Of a stretch of DNA of 64,000 bases, positions 1 to 7,815 are shown piece by piece (positions within the stretch are counted from its first letter, which is position 1; each line of letters begins with the position of its first letter). The stretch is taken from NCBI RefSeq assembly GCF_024199985.1, contig NZ_JANARS010000001.1, positions 496,001-560,000 of the forward strand, in the 5' to 3' direction. The position numbers and the translations under genes were made by a program. The notes under the pieces were generated by a model that made no database searches, was not told where the DNA came from, and saw only the letters and a list, made by a program, of their open reading frames with translations. The DNA is from Nocardioides pinisoli. Its GTDB lineage: Bacteria; Actinomycetota; Actinomycetes; Propionibacteriales; Nocardioidaceae.

Positions 1-404
1 TGCTCGGCCGCGGTCAGCCTCTCGACCTCCTCGGACGGGGCCCAGGGCTGCATCACCAGGGCGCCGACGCCGACGATGAGCGCGAGTGCCGCCGCGACCA
101 GAAAGGGCATCCAGGCCCGCCCCCGAGCAGCCGGGCGAGTGGCGTGACGCGTCGGGGAGGCGGGCACCTCCGGGGCGAGCGGCCGGACCTGCGAGATGCC
201 GGCGAGCACCGAGTCGCGCAGCGACGCGGGGGGCGGTACGGCGACGGTGTCGGCCAGCAGCGCCGCGGTCTCGCGCAGCTCCGCGACCTCGGCACGGCAG
301 TCGTCGCACTGGGCGAGGTGCTGCTCGAACCGGGCTCGCTCGAGCTCGTCGAGCGCGTCCAGCGCATAGGCGCCCGTGAGCTTGTGAACATCCATCTCGC
401 TCAT
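1..404 (-). CDS. rskA: Anti-sigma factor, RskA-like (partial, runs off left edge)
   Basis: About 134 N-terminal residues are visible; the 3' end lies outside the window. Residues 1-45 hold a zinc-binding anti-sigma fold with the H-x3-C-x2-C signature (HLAQCDDC), followed by a linker and one membrane helix near residue 100 (MPFLVAAALALIVGVGALVM). This is the layout of RskA/RsrA-type anti-sigma factors, which hold their ECF sigma factor at the membrane until regulated proteolysis. The ATG at 404 overlaps the TGA of the upstream sigma gene (ATGA), so translation is coupled, as expected for a sigma/anti-sigma pair. The fasciclin protein two genes upstream matches the mycobacterial SigK-RskA-MPT70/83 association. 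The periplasmic RskA domain cannot be checked here. Confidence 0.85.
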   Translation of the reverse strand, partial: MSEMDVHKLTGAYALDALDELERARFEQHLAQCDDCRAEVAELRETAALLADTVAVPPPASLRDSVLAGISQVRPLAPEVPASPTRHATRPAARGRAWMPFLVAAALALIVGVGALVMQPWAPSEEVERLTAAE

Positions 405-1030
405 GAGGCAACTCCCATCAGGTCGCGCAGGCGGATCAGTCCGTCGCGTATTCGAGTCTTGGCCGTCCCCAGCGGGACGTCCAGCAAGGTGGCGACCTCG
501 GTGTGGGTGTAGCCGCCGAAGTAGGTGAGCTCGACGGCCTGGCGCTGGACGTCGGTCAAGGTGGCGACGGCCCCGCGCACCCGCGCGGCGTCGAGGGAGG
601 CGTGTGCCGTCTCGGCGGTCTGGTCGTGGTCGGTCGGCGCGGCCTCCCGGTTCCAGGTCTCGTCGCGAGCCGTGGCGGCCTCGACCGAGCGGACCCGGTC
701 GACGGCCTTGCGGTGCACGATCGTCAGCAGCCAGCCGGCCGCGCTGCCGCGGTCGGCGTCGTACCTCGTGCTGGACCGCCAGGCGTCGAGGTAGGCCTCC
801 TGGGTGACCTCCTCGGCGTGCGCCGGGTTGCGGACCACGCGCAGCGCCAGGCCGTAGGCCCGGGCGGACGTCGCGTCGTAGAACGCGGCGAAGGCTGCCT
901 CGTCTCCCCGCGCCGCCTGCCGGAGCAGGTCTGCGAGGTGGGCTGCGTCGCCCCTGGCTGCGTCGCCCCCGGACGGGGCGCCCTCAGGCGCCCCGTCCGG
1001 TACGGGCCTCACGTGGTCCACGTCAGTCAT
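401..1030 (-). CDS. sigK: ECF RNA polymerase sigma factor, SigK-like
   Basis: A 209-residue ECF sigma factor. Region 2 is seen in the segment HAEEVTQEAYLDAWRSSTRY with a following WLLTIVHRKAVDRVR, and region 4 is the helix-turn-helix around GYTHTEVATLLDVPLGTAKT. The first 30 residues are acidic and Pro/Ala-rich, with a short repeat around GDAARGDAA. It lies 27 nt downstream of the fasciclin lipoprotein gene and overlaps the anti-sigma gene by 4 nt, so the three probably form one operon. Mycobacterial SigK controls MPT70/MPT83 fasciclin proteins; the same neighbours and a matching promoter motif (1778-1804) support the name. The family (ECF sigma) is certain; the SigK subgroup is inferred from context. 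Confidence 0.85.
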   Translation of the reverse strand: MTDVDHVRPVPDGAPEGAPSGGDAARGDAAHLADLLRQAARGDEAAFAAFYDATSARAYGLALRVVRNPAHAEEVTQEAYLDAWRSSTRYDADRGSAAGWLLTIVHRKAVDRVRSVEAATARDETWNREAAPTDHDQTAETAHASLDAARVRGAVATLTDVQRQAVELTYFGGYTHTEVATLLDVPLGTAKTRIRDGLIRLRDLMGVAS

Positions 1031-1057
1031 CCTTGCGCAGTGATCGTCGGGAGACGG

Positions 1058-1720
1058 TCACATCTGCGGCATCAGGACCTGGTCGACGACGTAGACAGTG
1101 GCGTTGGCGGTCTGCACGTTGCCGCACACGACGCTGGCCTCACCGATGGTGAAGTCCTCGCCCTCGCCCTCGACGGTCAGCATGTCGCCGGCCAGGGTCT
1201 CGTGCTCACCCGCGACGTCCTCGGGGCTCAGGCGCTCGCCGACCACGTGGTGGGTGAGGACCGTGGTGAGGGCCTCCTTGTCGGCGAGGAGGGCGTTGAG
1301 GTCCTTCTTCGGGATCGCGGCGAACGCGTCGTCGGTCGGGGCGAACACGGTGAGGTTCTCGGCCGAGTTGAGCGTGTCGACCAGGTCGGCCTCGGTGACC
1401 GCGGCGACCAGCGTCTTGAGGAGCGGGTTGTTGGAGGCGGCGGTGGCGACCGGGTCGTCGGCCATGCCCTCGACGGAGCCCTCACCGGAGGTGGGGACGC
1501 CGGCGCAGCCGGGACCGAACGGGGCGTCGGCGGCCATCGGCTCCTCGGACTCCATGGGCTCCTCGGACTCCGAGGTCTCGGACTCCATGGGGGCCTCGGA
1601 GGTAGTGGGCTCGGAGGCGTTGCTGCTCTCCTCCTCGCTGCCGCAGGCGGCGAGACCCATGGACGCGGTCAGGGCAAGGGCGGCGATGCCCATCGAGCGG
1701 GTGCGGAGCTTGGTGTTCAT
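1058..1720 (-). CDS. Fasciclin (FAS1) domain lipoprotein, MPT70/MPT83-like
   Basis: A 220-residue protein with a signal peptide ending in a lipobox (MGLAAC; lipidated Cys near residue 26), then an acidic Ser/Glu/Met-rich linker with SEEPMESEEPM repeats (about residues 27-65), then one FAS1 domain (about 80-220). FAS1 hallmarks are the LLKTLVAAVTEADLVDTLN helix, NLTVFAPTDDAFAAI and the H2-like VLTHHVVGERLS. Fasciclin domains act in adhesion or protein-protein contact outside the cell. The gene heads the operon with the sigma and anti-sigma genes and has a SigK-type promoter 57 nt upstream of the start. The repeat-rich acidic linker may be a flexible stalk that keeps the domain clear of the membrane (inference). 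Confidence 0.9.
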   Translation of the reverse strand: MNTKLRTRSMGIAALALTASMGLAACGSEEESSNASEPTTSEAPMESETSESEEPMESEEPMAADAPFGPGCAGVPTSGEGSVEGMADDPVATAASNNPLLKTLVAAVTEADLVDTLNSAENLTVFAPTDDAFAAIPKKDLNALLADKEALTTVLTHHVVGERLSPEDVAGEHETLAGDMLTVEGEGEDFTIGEASVVCGNVQTANATVYVVDQVLMPQM

Positions 1721-1777
1721 GACACTGCCTTTCGGTTGGAGCCATCAGGGGGGCCCGGGGGCCCGCTGTCGGGAGGT

Positions 1778-1804
1778 GTTCGGGACCGCGTGGGAAGCGG
1801 ATGG
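1778..1804 (-). promoter_or_regulatory. SigK-type promoter for fasciclin-sigK-rskA
   Basis: Reading on the minus strand, CCATCC (1804-1799), a 15-nt spacer and CCGAAC (1783-1778). The same CCATCC-GCT ... CCGAACACC arrangement with the same spacer precedes the molybdopterin oxidoreductase gene at 3430-3456. As I recall it, the mycobacterial SigK promoter is built of CCATCC and CCGAAT elements. The -10 end lies 57 nt from the fasciclin ATG, which has a weak AAAGG ribosome-binding site. Confidence 0.65.
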
Positions 1805-1880
1805 GTGGTTTCTCGAAAAAGTTTGGACAATCCTTGGACAGGGCGTGCTGGACCCGGGAGCGGCTCGGTCCGGACGCCGG

Positions 1881-3422
1881 TCAGCTGATGAGGACCGAGA
1901 TCTCCTGGAGGCCGCTCGATCCCTCGGGGAAGGGCCGCATCCGGACGTCGGTCTGCACGTCGCCGTCCTTGTTGGTGGCGCGGCAGGCGATGAGGTGCCG
2001 TCCGGGCTCGGCGTCCCACTCGTAGTACCACTGGCGCCAGTAGTCGTCGGTGACCTGCGGGCCGAGCTTCGCGGGCTGCCAGGCGCCGCCGTCGACGCGT
2101 ACCTCGACCTTGTCGATGCCGACCCCCTGGGCCCAGGCGACGCCGCCGATGACGACCTTGCCGGCGTCGGTCTCCGACAGCGGCTCGGGCGTGTCGATGC
2201 GGCTGGAGATCTTGATGGGGGCGTCGACCGCCCAGTCGCGCTCGGTCCAGTAGGCCTGCTCGGCGTCGTAGGTCGTCAGCGTCATCTTGGTGATCCACTT
2301 GCACGCGCTGACGAAGCCGTAGAGCCCGGGCACGACCATGCGGGCCGGGAAGCCGTTGGCGCGCGGGAGCGGTCCACCGTTCATGCCGATTGCGATCATC
2401 GCGTCGCGCCCGTCGAGGGCGACGCCGAGCGGCGTCGAGATGGTCATGCCGTCGACGTCGGTGGAGAGGATCTGGTCGGCCTTCGTCGACTCGATGCCGG
2501 CCCGCTCCAGCACGGCGGCGAGTGGTACGCCGAGCCAGCGGGCGCCGCCGACGTAGGGCCCGCCGACCTCGTTGGAGACGCAGGTCAGCGTGATGTCGCG
2601 CTCGATGGTGTCCATCGCGGCGAGGTCGTCGAAGGTCAGCGTGACCTCCTGGTCGACGTCGCCGTCGATGGTGAGGGTCCACGACTCCACGTCGACCGTC
2701 GGCAGGGTGAGGCGGGTGTCGACGCGGTAGAAGTCCGCCGTCGGGGTCCGCAGCGGCGTGATGCCGTCGTACGTCTCCTCGAGGCCGGTCGGGAAGGTCG
2801 ACGCGGGGTCGGTGGCCACCGGCAGGGGCACGTCGGTCCCCCCGAGGCGGTAGGACGTCACCCACCGACCGACGGCCCCCATGGCCGCCGCTGCGACGGC
2901 GAGCCCACCGGTGGCCAGCACGACCCCGCGTCGTGACGGACCGTCGACCCCCGGCGACGGCTCCGTGGGGCCCCGGCCGTCGAGACGGTGCAGCCACCAC
3001 AGCGCGGTGGCACCGACAGCGGCGGCGACCAGGGCAGGAACGAGGTCCAGCGGCCCGGAGCCCGGGCGCAGGACGGCCAGCACGCCCGCGACGCCGGCGA
3101 GGCCCACCAGCACGAGCAGGCCCGGTGTCTCGCGGCGGGCGGTGACCACGCCGGCGACGGCGGCCAGCAGCAGCACGACGACGATCACCGAGCCGACCAG
3201 GATCACCTTGTCGGCGCTGCCGAACTGGCGGATCGCCCACTCCTTCAGCGGGGTGGGGGTGAGGTCGATGACGGTCGAGCCGACGGCGAGCACGGGGGAG
3301 GCCGCGGGCACGGTCAGGGCCGCGACGAGGTGGGCCGCGGCCAGGCCGACGACGGTGGCCAGCACGCCGTAGGCCGCGTGCCGCAGGGTGCGCGGACGGG
3401 ATCGCTGGTCGAGGGAGTGCAT
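1881..3422 (-). CDS. Membrane-anchored molybdopterin-dependent oxidoreductase (sulfite oxidase fold)
   Basis: A 513-residue protein. Residues 1-190 carry about five hydrophobic helices and end in SRRGVVLATGGLAVA, a twin-arginine-like segment before another helix. The rest is the sulfite-oxidase-type molybdopterin domain: the cofactor Cys is C281 in LTCVSNEVGG, followed by GARWLGVPL, then the C-terminal Mo-co dimerisation Ig-like domain (VVIGGVAWAQGVGIDKVEVR, RATNKDGDVQ). The substrate is unknown; bacterial relatives include protein methionine-sulfoxide reductase MsrP and sulfite oxidases. The ATG at 3422 was chosen because a CCGAAC promoter element ends 7 nt before it, indicating a leaderless mRNA; an upstream ATG at 3482 would lie beyond that promoter. 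The shared promoter links it to the fasciclin/SigK module. Confidence 0.88.
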   Translation of the reverse strand: MHSLDQRSRPRTLRHAAYGVLATVVGLAAAHLVAALTVPAASPVLAVGSTVIDLTPTPLKEWAIRQFGSADKVILVGSVIVVVLLLAAVAGVVTARRETPGLLVLVGLAGVAGVLAVLRPGSGPLDLVPALVAAAVGATALWWLHRLDGRGPTEPSPGVDGPSRRGVVLATGGLAVAAAAMGAVGRWVTSYRLGGTDVPLPVATDPASTFPTGLEETYDGITPLRTPTADFYRVDTRLTLPTVDVESWTLTIDGDVDQEVTLTFDDLAAMDTIERDITLTCVSNEVGGPYVGGARWLGVPLAAVLERAGIESTKADQILSTDVDGMTISTPLGVALDGRDAMIAIGMNGGPLPRANGFPARMVVPGLYGFVSACKWITKMTLTTYDAEQAYWTERDWAVDAPIKISSRIDTPEPLSETDAGKVVIGGVAWAQGVGIDKVEVRVDGGAWQPAKLGPQVTDDYWRQWYYEWDAEPGRHLIACRATNKDGDVQTDVRMRPFPEGSSGLQEISVLIS

Positions 3423-3429
3423 GGGTGGT

Positions 3430-3456
3430 GTTCGGAGCGACCGGGCGAGCGGATGG
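3430..3456 (-). promoter_or_regulatory. SigK-type promoter for the molybdopterin oxidoreductase
   Basis: Minus-strand CCATCC (3456-3451), 15-nt spacer, CCGAAC (3435-3430). It matches the element upstream of the fasciclin gene in both hexamers, spacing and flanking bases. Only 7 nt separate it from the ATG at 3422, which implies leaderless transcription. It shares the short divergent region with the crotonase gene that starts at 3481. Confidence 0.65.
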
Positions 3457-3480
3457 CCCGGGTGCGGCAGGATGCACGCC

Positions 3481-4251
3481 ATGACCGCCCCGACCGACCA
3501 CGCCTCCGCAGAGCTGGTGCACTACTCCGTGGCCGACGCCGTCGCCACGATCACCCTCGACAGCCCCGCCAACCGCAACGCGCTGAGCCGGCAGCTGGTG
3601 ACCGAGCTCCACGCCCACCTCGAGCGGGCCGGCGCCGACCCCGACGTGCGGGCGGTGCTGGTCGACAGCTCGGGCAAGGTGTTCTGCTCCGGCGCCGACC
3701 TCACCGAGGCGTCGAGCGAGGGCATGGCGGCCGGCACCCGACGCATCGTCGAGCTGCAGCGGCTGATCGCCACCCTCGACAAGCCGGTGGTCACCAAGAA
3801 CCTCGGCGCCGTGCGCGCCGGCGGCATCGGCATCGTCGCGGCGGCCGACATCGCCATCAGCGCCGACGACGCCACCTTCGCGCTCACCGAGGTCAAGCTC
3901 GGGCTGGCCGCCGCGATCATCAGCCTCACCGTGCACCACCGGATGACCCCGCGGGCCGCGGCGCTCACCACCCTCGGCGGAGAGGTGTTCACCGGCGCCG
4001 AGGCGGCGGCGTACGGACTGGTGACGAAGGCGGTGCCCGCCGATGAGCTGGACGCCGAGGTCGCCGCCGTGTGCGCGAGCCTGGCGACGGGCGCGGCCCA
4101 GGGGCTCCGCGAGTCCAAGCGCATCCTCAACCGTGACCTCGTCGCGCGCATCGACGCACTGGGCGAGGAGATGGCCGAGACCAGCACCCGGCTGTTCGCC
4201 TCCGAGGAGGCGCGCGAGGCGATGACCGCCTTCCTCTCCCGCAAGAAGTAG
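3481..4251 (+). CDS. Enoyl-CoA hydratase/isomerase family protein (crotonase fold)
   Basis: A 256-residue crotonase-fold protein. The CoA/oxyanion signature is seen in VFCSGADLTEA (first oxyanion Gly region) and AGGIGIVAAADIAIS. Glu in ALTEVKLGL matches the second catalytic glutamate of enoyl-CoA hydratases; the usual first glutamate (GGGxELA) is not present in AGGIGIVAAAD, as in some methylglutaconyl-CoA hydratase-like members. Likely role: hydration of an enoyl-CoA in acyl-CoA or branched-chain catabolism, substrate not predictable. The ATG at 3481 is preceded by CAGGAT 7 nt upstream, a possible weak -10 of a leaderless transcript. The gene stands alone between divergent and unrelated neighbours. 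Confidence 0.85.
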   Translation: MTAPTDHASAELVHYSVADAVATITLDSPANRNALSRQLVTELHAHLERAGADPDVRAVLVDSSGKVFCSGADLTEASSEGMAAGTRRIVELQRLIATLDKPVVTKNLGAVRAGGIGIVAAADIAISADDATFALTEVKLGLAAAIISLTVHHRMTPRAAALTTLGGEVFTGAEAAAYGLVTKAVPADELDAEVAAVCASLATGAAQGLRESKRILNRDLVARIDALGEEMAETSTRLFASEEAREAMTAFLSRKK

Positions 4252-4321
4252 CGCGGGGCCTGCATCCGTCGGCGGCCCCGGAGCGGAGAAGGGGGAGGAA
4301 CCACGTCGAAGGAGGCTTTCC

Positions 4322-5014
4322 GTGAACCAGCGTGAGACCCGCGAGATCGCCGGTGCCCGCATCGCAGTGGTCGGTGCCACCGGGGCGCTTGGCTCCCTCC
4401 TGAGCGCCGAGCTCGCCGCGCGCGGCGCCCGGCTGCTGGTCGTCGGACGTGACGCCGACCGGCTCGCGGGCCTCGAGGCCGAGGCCCGGCTCGTGGCCGA
4501 CCTGGGCGACGCGACGGCCGGTGACGCGGTCGTCGTCGCCGCGCGCGAGCAGCTCGGCGGCCTCGACGGGCTGGTCAACGCCGCCGGAGTGGTGGCGTTC
4601 GGCGCCCTCGTGGACACCCCGGACGAGGTCATCGAGGAGCTGTTCCTCACCAACGTCGTCGGCCCGCTCTTCCTGCTCAGGCGCGTGCTGCCGCTGCTGG
4701 AGGAGTCGCAGGGCTTCGTGGTCCAGCTCAGCGCGGTGGTGGCCCAGCAGCCGCTGCCGCGCATGGCGGCCTACTCCGCCAGCAAGGCGGCGCTCAGCGC
4801 CGCGGCCACCGCCCTGCGCACCGAGCTGCGGCGCAGCCGGGTCGAGGTCCACGACGTCCGCCCGCCGCACACCGAGACGGGCCTGGCCTCCCGACCGCTG
4901 GCCGGCGAGGCGCCGCGCCTGCCCGCGGGCAAGGATCCCGCGGGGGTCGCGCGCCGGGTCGTCGACGCGATCGAGGCACGCGAGCTCGACCTCGGCCCGG
5001 AGGCGTTCGGGTGA
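4322..5014 (+). CDS. SDR-family NAD(P)-dependent oxidoreductase
   Basis: A 230-residue short-chain dehydrogenase/reductase. The nucleotide-binding motif is VGATGALGS near residue 16, with NAAG in LVNAAGVV and the catalytic Y-x3-K in AYSASKAAL; the preceding Ser is in VVQLSAVVA. The protein is short for the family (about 250) and ends soon after the substrate loop. A strong ribosome-binding site AAGGAGG (4309-4315) fixes the GTG start at 4322. It overlaps the following membrane-protein gene by 4 nt (GTGA), so the two are probably co-translated. The substrate is unknown. Confidence 0.87.
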   Translation: MNQRETREIAGARIAVVGATGALGSLLSAELAARGARLLVVGRDADRLAGLEAEARLVADLGDATAGDAVVVAAREQLGGLDGLVNAAGVVAFGALVDTPDEVIEELFLTNVVGPLFLLRRVLPLLEESQGFVVQLSAVVAQQPLPRMAAYSASKAALSAAATALRTELRRSRVEVHDVRPPHTETGLASRPLAGEAPRLPAGKDPAGVARRVVDAIEARELDLGPEAFG

Positions 5015-5439
5015 TCCGCACCGCGCCGGCCACCTGGCTGCTGCTCGCCGCCGCCGCCCACCTCGGCTTCCAGCTCACCGTGGCCGCGGTGGTCTACCCG
5101 GCGCTGCGCGAGGTCGGGGACGAGGCGTGGTCGGGGGCGCACGAGCGGCACTCCCGGCGCATCGCGCCGCTGGTGGGCGTGCTCTACGTGCCCCTGGTCA
5201 TCGCCCTGGCCTGGGTCGCGGCGACCGAGCCGCAGGCCACCGGGACGTGGCTCGCGCTGGTCGGAGGGGCGCTGTCGGTCCTCACCACCGCCGCGCTCGC
5301 CGCGCCCCTGCACGGCCGCCTGGCCACCGTGCCGGCGGTGGAGCGCGCGGAGCTGCTCGACACCCTCGGCCGGGTCGACCTGGTCCGCACGGCCGGCGCC
5401 GTGCTGTGCCTGGTGGGCGCCGTGGTGCTCCTCGCATGA
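5011..5439 (+). CDS. Small four-helix membrane protein of unknown function
   Basis: A 142-residue protein with four hydrophobic segments (about residues 7-29, 49-67, 74-95 and 121-141). Conserved-looking polar positions in the first loop are YPALREVGDEAW and the HERHSRRI stretch, which resemble a small actinobacterial membrane family I cannot name securely. The GTG start lies inside the stop region of the preceding SDR gene (GTGA overlap), which suggests the two work together. No catalytic motif was recognised. Confidence 0.75.
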   Translation: MIRTAPATWLLLAAAAHLGFQLTVAAVVYPALREVGDEAWSGAHERHSRRIAPLVGVLYVPLVIALAWVAATEPQATGTWLALVGGALSVLTTAALAAPLHGRLATVPAVERAELLDTLGRVDLVRTAGAVLCLVGAVVLLA

Positions 5440-5554
5440 GGGTCCTCGGGTCCACCATGCGCGAGGAGTCGGTGGTCGTGGGTGCTCGCCGGTACGCTTG
5501 TCCGTCTGTCCGGGACCGTTGGACAGTGGTTCATCGGGGGATGAGGAGCAGGAG

Positions 5555-7732
5555 TTGAGCGAGGAGCTCGAGGCGCGGGAGATCGCGGCGGAGCAGGCAT
5601 ACGTGGACGAGGTCTACGTGCAGCTCGAGGCATCGACGCGGAGCGCGCGGGCGTTGGCGGCCGAGGGGCACAGCCGCGGCAAGCTGGAGCACGAGGGCGG
5701 GCTCGTCGAGCGTGACGCCATGGTCTTCCAGGCTGCCAAGCGCATCGCCCAGCTCGACGCCGCCCACGAGGGGCTGGTCTTCGGCCGGCTCGACCTGCGC
5801 CCGGAGATCGACGCCCAGCCGCGCTACATCGGTCGCATCGGCGTGCGCAACGCCGACCGCGACGTGCTGCTCATCGACTGGCGCGCCCCCGCCGCCGGCG
5901 TGTTCTACCAGGCCACGGCCGCCACCCCGTCCGGCGTCGTACGACGACGGGTGCTGCGCTCGCTGCACCGCACCGTCATCGGCGTGGAGGACGAGCTGCT
6001 CGACGACCAGGCCGACACCGACCTCCCGATCGTCGGCGAGGGCGCCCTGATGGCGCAGCTCTCGCGGGCCCGCGACCGCTCGATGCACTCCATCGTGGCC
6101 ACCATCCAGGCCGAGCAGGACCAGGCGATCCGCGCGCCCGGCAAGGGCGTCGTGTCGATCTCCGGCGGTCCCGGCACCGGCAAGACGGTCGTCGCCCTGC
6201 ACCGCGCCGCCTTCCTCCTCTACTCCGACCGCCGCCGCTACGAGGGCGGTGGCGTCCTCGTCGTCGGCCCCAGCGGCGTGTTCATGCGCTACATCGAGCG
6301 CGTCCTGCCGAGCCTCGGCGAGACCGCGGTGGCGCTGCGCTCCCTCGGCGAGGTGGTGGGCGGCATCCGCGCCACCCGGCACGACGAGCCGGCCGTCGCC
6401 GACGTCAAGGGAGCGACCCGCATGGCCGAGCTGCTGCGCCGCACCGCGCGCCAGCACGCGCCCGGCGCCCCGACCAGCTTCCGCATCTACTGGCGTGACG
6501 AGACCATCGTGCTCGACCCGGGCCTGCTCGGCCGGCTGCGCCGCCAGCTCATGTCGCAGGGACGCCGCAACCGCCAGCTGCCGCGGGTGGCGAAGACGCT
6601 GCTCGACGCGATGTGGCGCCAGGTCACCGGCGAGCGGGGGCGCGAGCGTGGGCGTGAGGCCTTCGACGACGACATGCTCGGCCACGCCGGGTTCGTGGAG
6701 TTCGCCTCCGCCTGGTGGCCCCCGCTCGACGCGCAGTCCGTGTTCGGCTGGCTGCGGGAGCCCGACTTCCTCGCCCGCGTCGGCGAGGGCGTGATCAGCC
6801 GCGAGGAGCAGCTGCTGCTCGCCAAGTCGTGGGCAGTCGGCGGTCTGTCGATCGAGGACGTGCCGCTCATCGACGAGCTGCGCTACGCCCTCGGTGACGT
6901 CCCGCAGCGCACCGACGACGAGCGCGACCTCGACGAGACGGGCCTGCTCGAGGGCGGCGTCGACCTGCAGGAGCTCACCACGATCTCCGACCGGGAGTAC
7001 GCCCCCGGCGGGCTCGCCTGGTCGGCGCCGACCCACCGCATCGAGGACGACGGCTACGCCCACGTGCTCATCGACGAGGCGCAGGACCTCACCCCGATGC
7101 AGTGGCGGATGGTCGGTCGACGTGGCCGCACCGCGAGCTGGACGATCGTCGGCGATCCCGCCCAGTCGTCGTGGCCCGACGCTCCCGAGGCCGCCGCGGC
7201 GCGCGCCGAGGCGCTCGAGGGCAAGGAGCTCCACGAGTTCCACCTCTCCACCAACTACCGCAACTCGGCCGAGATCTACGCCTTCGCCGCCGACTACGCC
7301 CGCCGGGTGGGGCTCGACGCCGACCTGCCCGACGCCGTACGCCGCACCGGCGAGGAGCCGCAGGTCGTCGGCCCGGTCGACGACCTCGAGGCCGCCGTGC
7401 GCGAGGCGGTGACCACCATCGCCGACCGCGTGGAGGGCACCGTCGGCATCGTCGTGCCGGTCGCGCGGCGCTCCGAGGTCAACGCCTGGCTGGCGTCGTG
7501 GCCCGAGCTGGCCGACGCCGCCCCCAACGCGCGTGCGGCCGTCGACTCGAGCGTCACGCCGAGCGGTGAGGACCGCGTCGTCGTGCTGACCGGCCTCGAC
7601 ACCAAGGGCCTGGAGTTCGACGGCATCGTGGTCGTCTCGCCGCAGGAGATCGAGGACGAGTCGGCCACCGGCCGGGCCACGCTGTACGTCGTCCTGACCC
7701 GCGCGACCCAGCTGCTGACGACGGTCGGCTGA
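5555..7732 (+). CDS. helR: HelR/HelD-like RNA polymerase-associated ATPase (UvrD-type superfamily I)
   Basis: A 725-residue superfamily I ATPase. An N-terminal coiled arm (LSEELEAREIAAEQAYVDE) leads to the HelD-type region (GRIGVRNADRDVLLIDWRAP), Walker A GGPGTGKT near residue 210, Walker B IDEAQDL near residue 509, and the UvrD-C motifs STNYRNSAEI and GLEFDGIVVV. HelD/HelR proteins enter RNA polymerase channels and recycle stalled or inhibitor-bound enzyme; in actinobacteria HelR gives rifamycin tolerance. The TTG at 5555 was chosen for its GAGGAG ribosome-binding site 6 nt upstream; a GTG-type start at 5498 lies within the likely promoter. No clear rifamycin-associated element was recognised upstream. 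It could also be a general HelD-class protein. Confidence 0.85.
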   Translation: MSEELEAREIAAEQAYVDEVYVQLEASTRSARALAAEGHSRGKLEHEGGLVERDAMVFQAAKRIAQLDAAHEGLVFGRLDLRPEIDAQPRYIGRIGVRNADRDVLLIDWRAPAAGVFYQATAATPSGVVRRRVLRSLHRTVIGVEDELLDDQADTDLPIVGEGALMAQLSRARDRSMHSIVATIQAEQDQAIRAPGKGVVSISGGPGTGKTVVALHRAAFLLYSDRRRYEGGGVLVVGPSGVFMRYIERVLPSLGETAVALRSLGEVVGGIRATRHDEPAVADVKGATRMAELLRRTARQHAPGAPTSFRIYWRDETIVLDPGLLGRLRRQLMSQGRRNRQLPRVAKTLLDAMWRQVTGERGRERGREAFDDDMLGHAGFVEFASAWWPPLDAQSVFGWLREPDFLARVGEGVISREEQLLLAKSWAVGGLSIEDVPLIDELRYALGDVPQRTDDERDLDETGLLEGGVDLQELTTISDREYAPGGLAWSAPTHRIEDDGYAHVLIDEAQDLTPMQWRMVGRRGRTASWTIVGDPAQSSWPDAPEAAAARAEALEGKELHEFHLSTNYRNSAEIYAFAADYARRVGLDADLPDAVRRTGEEPQVVGPVDDLEAAVREAVTTIADRVEGTVGIVVPVARRSEVNAWLASWPELADAAPNARAAVDSSVTPSGEDRVVVLTGLDTKGLEFDGIVVVSPQEIEDESATGRATLYVVLTRATQLLTTVG

Positions 7733-7815
7733 GCGCGGTTCGATGGTCGTCGTCGGTGGTGCCACGTAGGATTCTCCGCTCAGGTCCGGTCCGGTCAGCT
7801 GACTCCTGGAGGGTG

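Noticed and set aside
3423..3482. Start of the molybdopterin oxidoreductase at 3482
   Set aside because: The extra 20 residues would be encoded by the CCATCC/CCGAAC promoter itself and overlap the start of the divergent crotonase gene.
1717..4764. A 1015-codon minus-strand frame across several genes
   Set aside because: Shadow of real genes; it crosses the promoter and oppositely coded crotonase and SDR genes and has no recognisable motif.
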